A stretch of DNA of 51,994 bases, from contig JAJDCP010000184.1 in the NCBI GenBank assembly GCA_029260765.1, forward strand, positions 1 to 51,994, given 5' to 3'. The position numbers and the translations under genes were made by a program. Shown piece after piece: positions 8,190-16,016 of this stretch. The number at the start of each line of letters is the position of its first letter. Within the stretch, counting starts at the first letter, position 1. The notes beneath the pieces were generated by a model, which was not told the DNA's origin, searched no databases, and saw only the letters and a list, made by a program, of their open reading frames with translations. This DNA comes from Planctomycetota bacterium. GTDB lineage: Bacteria; Planctomycetota; J058; JAJDCP01.

Positions 8190-9749
8190 ATGCACCACGT
8201 GCCTCGCCGTCGATCTCTCCTTGCGCTGAGCGTGTTCCTGCTCGCCACGTGCCCGGCGTTGGCGCAGGACCGCTGGGCCCGGCACTACCAGGAACGCCTC
8301 GAGGTCTTCCGGAGCGAGAATGCGGTGCTGCCGCCGGAGCGTCAGCACATGGTCTTTGTCGGAGATTCCATCACCGAGCTGTTTCCGCTCGAGCGGTTCT
8401 TCCCCGAGCTGCCTGTGCTCAACCGAGGAATCGGCGTCGACCGGGTGGGGCTGCAGCGCGAAACCGGTGTGCTGCATCGGCTGGCGGAGAGCGTGTTCGA
8501 CACGAACCCGGCCGTGGTCTTCCTGCTGATCGGGGTCAATGACCTGACGGCCTCGCCCAAGCCGGCGGACACCTGGCTCGAAGGCATCGAGGCCATCTTG
8601 CGGCAGATCAAGAAGCGCTGCCCCAAGGCGCAGATCGTCCTGCAGACCCTGCTGCCCGTGGGCCCCCAATATGAGCGCCAGCTCGAGGTGCAGCCGAAGA
8701 TCCTCGCCTTGAACAAGGGCCTCCGGCGGCTGGCGCGCAAGCTGCGGAAGGTGCAGCTGCTCGACCTGCACGAGCTGTATCGGGACGATGCCGGCCAACT
8801 TCCAGAAGAGCTCTCGAATGATGGCCTCCACATCCATCCGGATGCCTATCAACGCTGGGCCGAGGCGATCCTTGCGCTCTCCCTGCGCCTGCCCGATCCG
8901 CTCCCGACGCCACGCCTGAAGAAGGGTGATCGTGGCGACGAGGTCCGCGAGCTGCAGCAGGCCCTCGAGGCCCTGGGCTTCTCTCCGGGAACGATCGATG
9001 GTGTCTACGGCAGGGGGACGGAGGGAGCCGTGCGTGCCTTCCAGAGCCAGCATGGGCTGCCGGCGGACGGCAGAGTGGGGGACGACACCCTGGAAGCTCT
9101 GCGGCAGGCGCTGCGGGAGGGGGAGCAGCCTCAGCCCGCGGTCGCGCCCTCCCAGCTTCGCGAGGGGGGCGAGGCGCTCGGCCTGCAGCTGGAAGGCGGG
9201 GGCCCGATCCGGGTGGTGCAACACGAGGACGAGGTGTTTGCCATCCAGTACCAGGCCAAGATGGCCATCTGCTCGGATGGCGCGAGCAACATCACGCGCG
9301 ACAAGGCGGAGGCGGAGGCGGATCCGCGCTTGCGTCACGATCCCTGGTACCTGCCCAAGACAGCCATGAACTTCGAGGGGGAGCCTGTCGATGCGGACGC
9401 CGTGCCGTATGTCGTGCTGCCGCCGCCGGTCTATCAAGCCACCGGGGCCAAGAAGGGTGATCTCTGTGAGGTGACGTACAACGGGCTGCAATGCTATGCG
9501 ATCTATGCGGAGGTGGGGCCGAAGACCAAAATTGGCGAAGGGTCCATGTACCTTGCTCGACAACTGGGGATCAACGATGACCCCCGGGTCGGTGGGCTCT
9601 CTGCACACGAGGTGACCTACACCATCCTGGTGGGGTCCGGACGCGCATGCGGCATTGTCAGTGGTGGTCCGGCGGTCACGGCTGCTGAGATCCAGCAGCT
9701 GGGTGCTGAGGCCTTTGCCGATGCACGCCGCCGAGGCATTCTCGATTAG
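8190..9749 (+). CDS. Secreted SGNH hydrolase + peptidoglycan-binding + GH75-like protein
   Basis: 519 residues, with CGGAGGAC before ATG 8190 and a signal peptide ending near residue 25 (ALAQ). Domain 1 (about 45-235) is an SGNH/GDSL hydrolase with VGDSITEL (Ser near 59), GVND, and the terminal Asp-His region NDGLHIHPDAY. Domain 2 (about 245-310) is a peptidoglycan-binding type 1 repeat (KGDRGDEVRELQQAL, TEGAVRAFQ). Domain 3 (about 340-500) resembles GH75 chitosanases, with YNGLQCYAIYAEVGP and KIGEGSMYLARQLGI; the Glu of GEGS is kept. A cell-wall or chitosan-degrading role, with deacetylation or deacylation by the SGNH part, is inferred. Regulation is not visible. Confidence 0.85.
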   Translation: MHHVPRRRSLLALSVFLLATCPALAQDRWARHYQERLEVFRSENAVLPPERQHMVFVGDSITELFPLERFFPELPVLNRGIGVDRVGLQRETGVLHRLAESVFDTNPAVVFLLIGVNDLTASPKPADTWLEGIEAILRQIKKRCPKAQIVLQTLLPVGPQYERQLEVQPKILALNKGLRRLARKLRKVQLLDLHELYRDDAGQLPEELSNDGLHIHPDAYQRWAEAILALSLRLPDPLPTPRLKKGDRGDEVRELQQALEALGFSPGTIDGVYGRGTEGAVRAFQSQHGLPADGRVGDDTLEALRQALREGEQPQPAVAPSQLREGGEALGLQLEGGGPIRVVQHEDEVFAIQYQAKMAICSDGASNITRDKAEAEADPRLRHDPWYLPKTAMNFEGEPVDADAVPYVVLPPPVYQATGAKKGDLCEVTYNGLQCYAIYAEVGPKTKIGEGSMYLARQLGINDDPRVGGLSAHEVTYTILVGSGRACGIVSGGPAVTAAEIQQLGAEAFADARRRGILD

Positions 9750-9793
9750 ACGCCCGGGCTCTCAGGCCGGGGGCACAGGGGCCTGGGGGCAGC

Positions 9794-9910
9794 TCAGAAG
9801 ATCTTGTCCCAGGCCTGCTTGGTGGACTTACCTGCGAGCTTGGCGAGCTCGGCGACTTGCTCGCCTGCGAAACAGGGGCTGGATCGGTCCCCGTTGCGGC
9901 TCCAGACCCG
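9794..9910 (-). other. In-frame coding-like extension beyond an amber stop
   Basis: Directly after the TAG that ends the 1029-residue gene, the same frame continues for 38 sense codons to a TGA. The peptide is protein-like: after about 14 residues it contains FAGEQVAELAKLAGKSTKQ and ends in AWDKIF. It could be the original C-terminus cut off by a nonsense mutation, a stop-codon read-through tail, or chance. Confidence 0.45.
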
Positions 9911-12900
9911 CTAGTCGACCTTCATGTCCTGGCGGGTGAGCGCGCCGTGGTCGCTGAAGCGGGGGAGAGTCCGCGCGCGTTCCAGTACTGTGGCCACTCG
10001 AGCGGCGCTCGAGGACTCCCCTTCGACGAAGTAGTAGTATAGGCTCGAGTCGATGGCTGGCTTTTTGCTGTAAGGCCGTTGCATGCGGAGTTCCAATGCG
10101 AATTCCTCACGTTGCTTGATCGGGGTCGTGGAGGGGGGCGACGTGCGGTTCCCAGTCCCAGACGTCCAGTGCAGGTTCCAGCCCCAGGAGTCCGGGATCA
10201 CCACTCGATGCCAGCCATTGCTGCTGAATCCGGGACCGGTCAACGGGACCATCACCCTTCCGCCGCAAACCAGCGGTACCTGTTCCTCGATAGGCTTCTC
10301 GGCTGCATCGACGCCGGTCCAGCTCCACTGCCCGCCGTATAGCTGCAGCTCGGCAGTTCCCTCGCGACCTCCTACATAGTAGAGCACTTCAATCGCGTCC
10401 TCGACCCGGCGCGCGAGCAGGGAAGTATCGGGCATGCGCCCGGCATAGTTGCGCATGTGCCGATGCTTGCCCTGCGCGTCGGCCCAGAAACAGGGCTTTT
10501 TTACACCTTCCAGCTCAGCCTTGGCATAGGCGCTGTTGACGGGATTCATCGTGTCCCGATGCCAGGGCCCCTGGGGAGATTTGCTGTCCGAAGCACCCCA
10601 ACGCCCCGAGTACTGCAACCAGGGCGAGTCTTCGTCGATCAGCTCGATGATGTATCCAGCGGCTTTCCTCGAAACGCACTGTGCGCGCAGCTCGGTGTAC
10701 TGTCCCCCGGCCAGGTCGAAGGAATAGAGGATGTCGGTTTCCAGGTTCGATTCTCGATGCCGCATGGCGTTCGCCGAGCAGTGCGTGGGCGCAGGGAACG
10801 TGCCGTGGCCGTTGCAAGCGACCGTGACCAGGGGCTCGTGACAGCTGGTATCTCCGAGGCAGACTATGTCCTGCATCGGCCGGGCTGCTGCGTGGTAGTG
10901 GGCCCCGAAGGTGGCCAGTGACGTGGCGTGGGATGGGTCTTCGAAGCTCACCACCTCGACATCTCCTTCGTGGTGCGAGACGAGCTCGGTGCCCACATGG
11001 CGCGCCAGCGACGCGTTCCAGTCGGTCCCGCCACGGAAACCCGAGGAGGCGCTCTGTGTGAAGAGCATGAAGTACTGCGCAAAGCCCTTCTTCCCCCACG
11101 CACCGGGATTCGCGTAGACAACGACCGGCGCGCGGGCGTGCGGCTCCTGGCCGAATTTCACGTTGTCGAAGGCCGCCCGGGCGTCACGCATCGGGATGGT
11201 CGCGTGGTGGGGCAGCTTGAGGCGGCCATCGGCCCACAGCTGCTTGCGCAGATAGGACGTCCTGATCTTGCTGTGGGCCAGCACATTCCAGTAGCTACGG
11301 GGATAGAAATGTTCGTAGGAGCACTCGCTGTCCTGACGCGGATCGTAGCCGGAAAACCACAGCCGGGGGGCCCAGGCACGCGCCCGCTCCAGACGCTGGG
11401 TGTCGAGCGTGAAGTGCACGATCCACAGCAGCGAGGTCTCGTCGACCACCACCAGCCGGTTGCCCTGCACGCGGATTCCCGGGAAACGCGCGTCCTCGAC
11501 GCACAGGTGGTAGATCGCCTCTTCGTTGCGCGGCAACGCGAAGCGGTAGCGCTGGGTGCCATCCTTGCAACCGAGGTCCTGCAAGGATGACCCGGTGCGT
11601 TTCAACTCGTCGGCCAACGACATCCGGACGTGGCGATCGTCCCTGATGCCCTCGAGGTGAAAGCTGAGCGCGCCCGGCGGCTTGCCGGGATCGCATGAGA
11701 CCTCAAGATAGACCGTGACCTGTTCGGGCGGCGGAACCACCACCCGGTTCTTGCGGCTGTGCAGATCGACGCGGGGCGGTGTATCGGCGCTCTTCTCGAT
11801 GATCAGACGTTGGAAGTCACCCTGGTCGCTGGTGGCGATGGTCTCAAACGGGATGTAGCCATCCTGCAGGAATTGGCTGTAGACACCCGCCAGGTTGCCG
11901 ATCTGGAAGTTCCCGCCCAGTCCATGGCGCAAGGGACCGCTGTCGAGGCCGTAGAAGCCGGTGGCCCAGTTCTTGTTCAGCGCGAGCAGCAGCCGTCCCG
12001 GGCGTCCGGTATGGGTCTTGAACCGCGCCTTGATCACGTTGTAGGCCTCAAAGGCGACCGCCTGCAACGCGGTCTGCTGTTCTGGCTCGTCGCGGGCAGT
12101 CAGCGTTCCGGTCCAGGACTGTGCTTCGACAGAGTAGGCCAGGCACAGCTCCAGCTCTTCCGCGGGCAGAATGCGCAGGGCATCATCCTTGCTATCGCAG
12201 CGAAGACTCGCCGAGATCTTGAGGGTGATGCCCAGGAGCGCGGCTTTCTGCAGGGCTTCGAGCTCCGCATCGGCCTCGGCCCGGAGGAAGCTGTCGAGAC
12301 GTTGGACGGGGCTCTCCTGGCGCAACGCATACACTTTCGGCTGCGTCGGCATGTCGAAGCCCAAGATCTGGACACCGCTCGCGTTGGGAGCGGTCAATCG
12401 CAGTCCCGGTTGCGGCTCGACGCCCGAAAACGTGATCGGCAGGCCTTCGAAGCTGGTGAAGACGACGACCTTGCCTTGGGGTTTGGGAATCCAGCAGGGA
12501 GCCTTGCTGAGAAACAGGCTCCTGCCGCCGTTGTCGACCAGTTCGACACCCAGCTCGAGCATGCGAGCCGCGGACTCCTTTAGCTGCTCTTCGGTGGTCC
12601 TGGTTCCAAACGTGGGTGTGCGTGTGCAGAAGAAGTCGTCGAGATCCTGGAAGACCACGATGGAGTGTTTCTGGGGCAGCCCGTCGAAGGCCAGCTTCAG
12701 GCTTGTAAAGCTGACTTCACCCAATGCTCCGCCGCGCGAAACCTTCGCGGGCCGCGACTCGACGGATGCGAAGCGGGAGCGCTTCGCCTCGTCGACCTGG
12801 ACCTCCACACGGAATTCGTACAGCAGGTCATTCCGGCCCTGGCCTTCAGTCACCGCCACTCCCTGCACCTGGAGCTTGTCGAGCTCGAGGATGCGGATGT

Positions 12901-13000
12901 AGTAGCGACCCGCCGGAACATCGCCCAGCTTCAAGGTGAGGGTCTGTCCCTGTGCGCGCAGGAAACCGGGCCAGAAATAGGCGTAGGGCTTGGTCGTCAT
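9911..13000 (-). CDS. Large protein with Vps62-like domain, candidate effector
   Basis: 1029 residues. ATG 13000 has CCAGGAGAC upstream. There is no signal peptide or transmembrane helix. The N-terminal 400 residues are mixed alpha/beta and unrecognised. The C-terminal half (about 560-880) matches the Vps62/DUF946 pattern: SYWNVL, HEGDVEVVSFEDP, then NGHGTFPAP where the family has a GSHASYP-like stretch, and SPWLQYSGRWG with SPQGPW. That domain is common in fungal and bacterial secreted or toxin-associated proteins, with no settled activity. The gene is 18 bp downstream of the small beta-domain gene, under a sigma54-type promoter. Export by a non-Sec route is inferred from the operon, not seen. 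The frame continues in a coding-like way after the TAG. Confidence 0.7.
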   Translation of the reverse strand: MTTKPYAYFWPGFLRAQGQTLTLKLGDVPAGRYYIRILELDKLQVQGVAVTEGQGRNDLLYEFRVEVQVDEAKRSRFASVESRPAKVSRGGALGEVSFTSLKLAFDGLPQKHSIVVFQDLDDFFCTRTPTFGTRTTEEQLKESAARMLELGVELVDNGGRSLFLSKAPCWIPKPQGKVVVFTSFEGLPITFSGVEPQPGLRLTAPNASGVQILGFDMPTQPKVYALRQESPVQRLDSFLRAEADAELEALQKAALLGITLKISASLRCDSKDDALRILPAEELELCLAYSVEAQSWTGTLTARDEPEQQTALQAVAFEAYNVIKARFKTHTGRPGRLLLALNKNWATGFYGLDSGPLRHGLGGNFQIGNLAGVYSQFLQDGYIPFETIATSDQGDFQRLIIEKSADTPPRVDLHSRKNRVVVPPPEQVTVYLEVSCDPGKPPGALSFHLEGIRDDRHVRMSLADELKRTGSSLQDLGCKDGTQRYRFALPRNEEAIYHLCVEDARFPGIRVQGNRLVVVDETSLLWIVHFTLDTQRLERARAWAPRLWFSGYDPRQDSECSYEHFYPRSYWNVLAHSKIRTSYLRKQLWADGRLKLPHHATIPMRDARAAFDNVKFGQEPHARAPVVVYANPGAWGKKGFAQYFMLFTQSASSGFRGGTDWNASLARHVGTELVSHHEGDVEVVSFEDPSHATSLATFGAHYHAAARPMQDIVCLGDTSCHEPLVTVACNGHGTFPAPTHCSANAMRHRESNLETDILYSFDLAGGQYTELRAQCVSRKAAGYIIELIDEDSPWLQYSGRWGASDSKSPQGPWHRDTMNPVNSAYAKAELEGVKKPCFWADAQGKHRHMRNYAGRMPDTSLLARRVEDAIEVLYYVGGREGTAELQLYGGQWSWTGVDAAEKPIEEQVPLVCGGRVMVPLTGPGFSSNGWHRVVIPDSWGWNLHWTSGTGNRTSPPSTTPIKQREEFALELRMQRPYSKKPAIDSSLYYYFVEGESSSAARVATVLERARTLPRFSDHGALTRQDMKVD

Positions 13001-13018
13001 CGCTGTCTCCTGGGGTTG

Positions 13019-13375
13019 TCAGGCAGCCGTGGGAAGCAGAAGGGGAAGGCAGACCGGCAGAGCCTCGGCATCGGCCAGCTGTGCGGGCACCCAGATCTCA
13101 GGAAGCCCAGGGCGCTGCGCAAACGAGAGGCGATGCTCGCCCGGCGGGACACAGCCGACACGTAGCGTGCCGTCGTCGCGGGTGACGAGGTTGAGGCTAT
13201 GGCTGCCCAACCGCACGACCACGGGCTCGGCGCCCAGGGTCTGGCTCAGGCCCGCATCGAAGATCTTCACGCACAGCGCGTAGCGGCCTTTGACCGTGAT
13301 CCGGTATCTGCGGCCCGAGCGGATCTTCAATCCCGTCGCCAGATCCGTATCTTTGGCCTGCAGCAGCTCTTCCAT
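13019..13375 (-). CDS. Small beta-domain protein, T6SS-cargo type
   Basis: 118 residues. ATG 13375 has CAGGAG 7 bases upstream. The segment GLKIRSGRRYRITV is followed by a C-terminal DDGTLRVGCVPPGEHRLSF. The latter resembles the D-x-x-G-x-x-R-V-x-x-V-x-P-G-x-x-x-V-x-F module at the ends of type VI secretion cargo and spike-associated proteins. The protein at 45791-46096 has the same two motifs in the same order, so the two are probably paralogues. It is the first gene after the sigma54-type promoter and precedes the 1029-residue protein, for which it may be an adaptor. No catalytic residues are visible. Confidence 0.7.
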   Translation of the reverse strand: MEELLQAKDTDLATGLKIRSGRRYRITVKGRYALCVKIFDAGLSQTLGAEPVVVRLGSHSLNLVTRDDGTLRVGCVPPGEHRLSFAQRPGLPEIWVPAQLADAEALPVCLPLLLPTAA

Positions 13376-13408
13376 GGCAATTCTCCTGAGTCGGTTGCTC
13401 TCCTCAGA

Positions 13409-13423
13409 GCAAGGGCTGTGCCA
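13409..13423 (-). promoter_or_regulatory. Sigma54-type promoter
   Basis: On the minus strand the sequence reads TGGCACAGCCCTTGC, followed by T. It fits the -24/-12 consensus TGGCACR-N4-TTGCW at every fixed position with correct spacing. The -12 element ends 33 bp before the start codon at 13375, leaving room for the transcription start and the CAGGAG ribosome binding site. Confidence 0.75.
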
Positions 13424-13659
13424 CGATGGGCCGCCAGCTTGGGCTGCGTCCGGAGCATGCGCATGTAAAGTTGTCACCCCAGCTTCACGTGCACCCGTGA
13501 GTCTGTCGGCGCGCCAGCCTGGTCGTTCGACACCGGGATGGGGCTTGCGTCGCTGCGGGGCGTGGGCCTTTGCGATTCGGTCGCTGAGAGCGGTTGGACA
13601 AACCTGTGGCCGAAGCCGTACGTTAAACCTGGGAGAGGTGCTGAGTGAGGAGGCCACAG

Positions 13660-14334
13660 ATGTCATTCCGGACCATGTCCTGGCTTCTGCTCGGACTCGC
13701 GTCCCCGGTCTGGGCGGGCATGCCGCAGGTCATGCTGCACGAGGTGGCTCGTTGGCGCCTGCAGAGCTTCTCGATGTTCCTGCTCGCCTTCCTCGGCGCG
13801 GCCTTCGTCTTCCAACGTATCTGGCTGGCGGCCCGCAGCGATTTCCCCAAGCTGCCCCCGTTGAGTTTCAAAGGCGCCCTCGGTGTGCTCGGGGTCTGGG
13901 GCCTTCTGGTCCTGGTGGTCCTGACCATGATCTCCGGCGCGCGCGAGCTTCTGACGCCCGGCGCATGGACGCCGGACGGCGCGACCTACACGCTCGAGAC
14001 CGGCGTTGCGCCTGCAACACCAGCTCCGCTCAGTGCACGCAGGGAGAACCTGTGGTTCCTGCGCGAGGCTCTGTGGAGCTATGCCGCGGCCCACGACGGC
14101 CAGTTTCCTCCGCACGACGCCGTGCCACAGATCTCGGAGAAGCTCTGGCGTCTGCCGGGCACGTCGCTGCGGCTGATCTACGTGCCCGGAAGGCTGCGCG
14201 ATCAGGGGGAGCTGCCGTTGGTCTACGAACCAGGCGTGTATGGTGCTGAGCGGGTCGTCCTGATGGCCTCGGGCCAGATCGTCAGCCTGAGCCGGGCGGA
14301 GCTGCAGGCGTGCCTGCAGGAAGTCGCGCCGTGA
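13660..14334 (+). CDS. Membrane protein of unknown function
   Basis: 224 residues. ATG 13660 follows GAGGAGG; an in-frame GTG at 13645 overlaps that ribosome binding site and is less likely. An N-terminal hydrophobic segment and two further helices (about 32-50 and 72-95) precede a soluble C-terminal domain. That domain contains ENLWFLREALWSYAAAHDG, which resembles the helix after the pilin-like N-terminus in type II secretion pseudopilins, but there is no prepilin cleavage site. The next gene starts in the overlap GTGA, so the two are translationally coupled. Confidence 0.7.
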   Translation: MSFRTMSWLLLGLASPVWAGMPQVMLHEVARWRLQSFSMFLLAFLGAAFVFQRIWLAARSDFPKLPPLSFKGALGVLGVWGLLVLVVLTMISGARELLTPGAWTPDGATYTLETGVAPATPAPLSARRENLWFLREALWSYAAAHDGQFPPHDAVPQISEKLWRLPGTSLRLIYVPGRLRDQGELPLVYEPGVYGAERVVLMASGQIVSLSRAELQACLQEVAP

Positions 14335-15071
14335 AAAACTCCCCCCGCCTCTCGTGGCCCTACAGGCTAGCGCTGATCGTGGGCACGTTGGTGATTCTGG
14401 CGTGTCTCGGCCTTCTGCTCCCGATCGAGGTCGCGTTCCAGCTCGCTTTCGGTTGGATCTGGTTTCTGCTGCGCGTCGTGCCGCGCGTGCAGCTCTCCGC
14501 GGGCGCGCTGGCGAGCGCTACGCTGTTCGGCCTGGGCTTCAGCCTGGGCGTCCATCTGCTGGGGCGTTGGCTCGGCAACCACGCCCGCTCGCCGTGGAGC
14601 TTCCGCAAGACCGCGAGCCTCACGCTGCTGGTCCTGCTCAGTTTCACGACGGGGGTGGCAGTGGTAGGCATAGTGCACCAGTCGGTCTGGCTGGCGCAGG
14701 GTCGTTGGGTGGAGGATCAGAGGACGGCGAACTTGGGCTTGCACATGCGCGCCAAGCTGAGCAGTCTGCGGGGCACGATGACCAGCGGGGACGAGACCTG
14801 GCAACAAGTGTCCGCTTCTTTGTTGCGTGATCCGGGGCTCAGCGATCCCGAGCGCCTGCGGTGGCTGGTCTTTCCCGACAGCCTGGGGCACGCAGGCCTG
14901 GTGATGGTGTTTCCGCGCAGCGTCGCTGAGCTGGAGCAGTATGGAGGGTTCCATTTCACGGGATCCCAGTTCGAATATTTTGAGGCTGCCGAGCTTCCGC
15001 AGTTGATCACTGCTGGCCGGGATCTGGCAGATGGCCTGGCCTCCAACACCGCAGACAGCGACGCACGGTGA
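14331..15071 (+). CDS. Membrane protein of unknown function, coupled to preceding gene
   Basis: 246 residues from GTG 14331, which overlaps the upstream stop (GTGA), with CAGGAAG upstream. Three hydrophobic helices (about 12-30, 55-75 and 95-115) are followed by a soluble domain of about 120 residues containing LRDPGLSDPERLRWLVFPDS. No family is recognised. Coupling suggests it forms a complex with the preceding membrane protein. The methyltransferase gene starts 4 bp after its stop. Confidence 0.7.
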   Translation: MKNSPRLSWPYRLALIVGTLVILACLGLLLPIEVAFQLAFGWIWFLLRVVPRVQLSAGALASATLFGLGFSLGVHLLGRWLGNHARSPWSFRKTASLTLLVLLSFTTGVAVVGIVHQSVWLAQGRWVEDQRTANLGLHMRAKLSSLRGTMTSGDETWQQVSASLLRDPGLSDPERLRWLVFPDSLGHAGLVMVFPRSVAELEQYGGFHFTGSQFEYFEAAELPQLITAGRDLADGLASNTADSDAR

Positions 15072-15075
15072 GACC

Positions 15076-15999
15076 ATGATCCTGACCTTCAGCCCCGACC
15101 TCTCGCAGCAGCGCATCGCGGCGCACGGCGTCGAGTTGGCGCAGATCATGGGCCTGGACCGCGACGCGCACGGACAGCGCATCCAGAGCTGGCCCCTGAG
15201 CGAGGCGCGTCCGGTGGCGAGTTTTGCTGACCCGGTGCTGGTCACCGACAGCTACCGCATCGGCCAACTCGACCCGACCACGCGTGACACCGTGTTTGCG
15301 CTCTACGCTTGTCCTCTGCGGGTGGTGCGCTACAAGCAGACCGAGATCCAGTTCGAGCAGCGCCGCTACCCGGGCGTGTGGGGACCTTCGATCGACACCC
15401 TGCTGTTCTGTCATGCCCTGGAGCAGGCACAGCTCTCTGGCGTGCGGTCGGCCGCCGAGGCCGGGGCGGGCTCGGGTTTCATCGCCATGCATGTGCTGCA
15501 GATGCTGCCCCGGCTCGAAGACATGCTGCTGGTCGATCTCAACCCGAAGGCTGTCGGGTGCTGCCGGGATCATTGCCGCGATGAGCGCGCACGCTTCGCG
15601 GCGGGGGACGCGCGTGAGGCGCTGGCGGGGCAGCGCTGGGATCTGATCGTCTGCAACCCGCCCTACATTCCGCGGCGCGCGAGCATCGAGGACAATCCCT
15701 ATGAGGGCGTCGGCCTGTTGGCCCACCTGGTGCAGAACGCTGGCCGCCTGCTCCAGCCGGGCGGGCGTATCGTGACCAACGTCTCCAGCCTGTGTGAGCG
15801 GGCTTTCCAGGCGCTTGTCGAGCAGCACGGGGTCGACTGCAAAACACTGGCTGAGCTGACGGTTCCCCTCAAGGTCTACAACGTCCTGAACAACGCCTCC
15901 TGGCTCGCCTACCTGCGCGAGCACGGCGGCCTCCTCGAGCATGCCGGGCCGGGTTACGATTGCTGGCAGCGGCTGCGCGTGGTGGAGGTCGTGGTTTGA
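15076..15999 (+). CDS. Class I SAM-dependent methyltransferase (PrmC/HemK-like)
   Basis: 307 residues, ATG 15076, four bases after the previous stop. Motif I is AEAGAGSGFIA, the acidic end of strand 2 is LLVDLNPKA, and the NPPY motif is CNPPYIPR. NPPY is characteristic of enzymes that methylate an amide or exocyclic amino nitrogen (PrmC on release factors, or DNA and RNA methylases). The N-terminal domain (about 1-110) does not look like the PrmC helical domain, so the substrate is open. It probably acts in the cytoplasm. It is co-transcribed with two membrane proteins, which is an unusual context for PrmC. Confidence 0.85.
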   Translation: MILTFSPDLSQQRIAAHGVELAQIMGLDRDAHGQRIQSWPLSEARPVASFADPVLVTDSYRIGQLDPTTRDTVFALYACPLRVVRYKQTEIQFEQRRYPGVWGPSIDTLLFCHALEQAQLSGVRSAAEAGAGSGFIAMHVLQMLPRLEDMLLVDLNPKAVGCCRDHCRDERARFAAGDAREALAGQRWDLIVCNPPYIPRRASIEDNPYEGVGLLAHLVQNAGRLLQPGGRIVTNVSSLCERAFQALVEQHGVDCKTLAELTVPLKVYNVLNNASWLAYLREHGGLLEHAGPGYDCWQRLRVVEVVV

Positions 16000-16016
16000 G
16001 GCGGGTGTGCTCGTAG

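Noticed and set aside
7152..9608. A long open frame on the minus strand (818 codons) opposite the SGNH-GH75 gene
   Set aside because: It has no ribosome binding site, crosses two tandem arrays and has a composition typical of the antisense of a high-GC gene; the plus strand carries clear domains.
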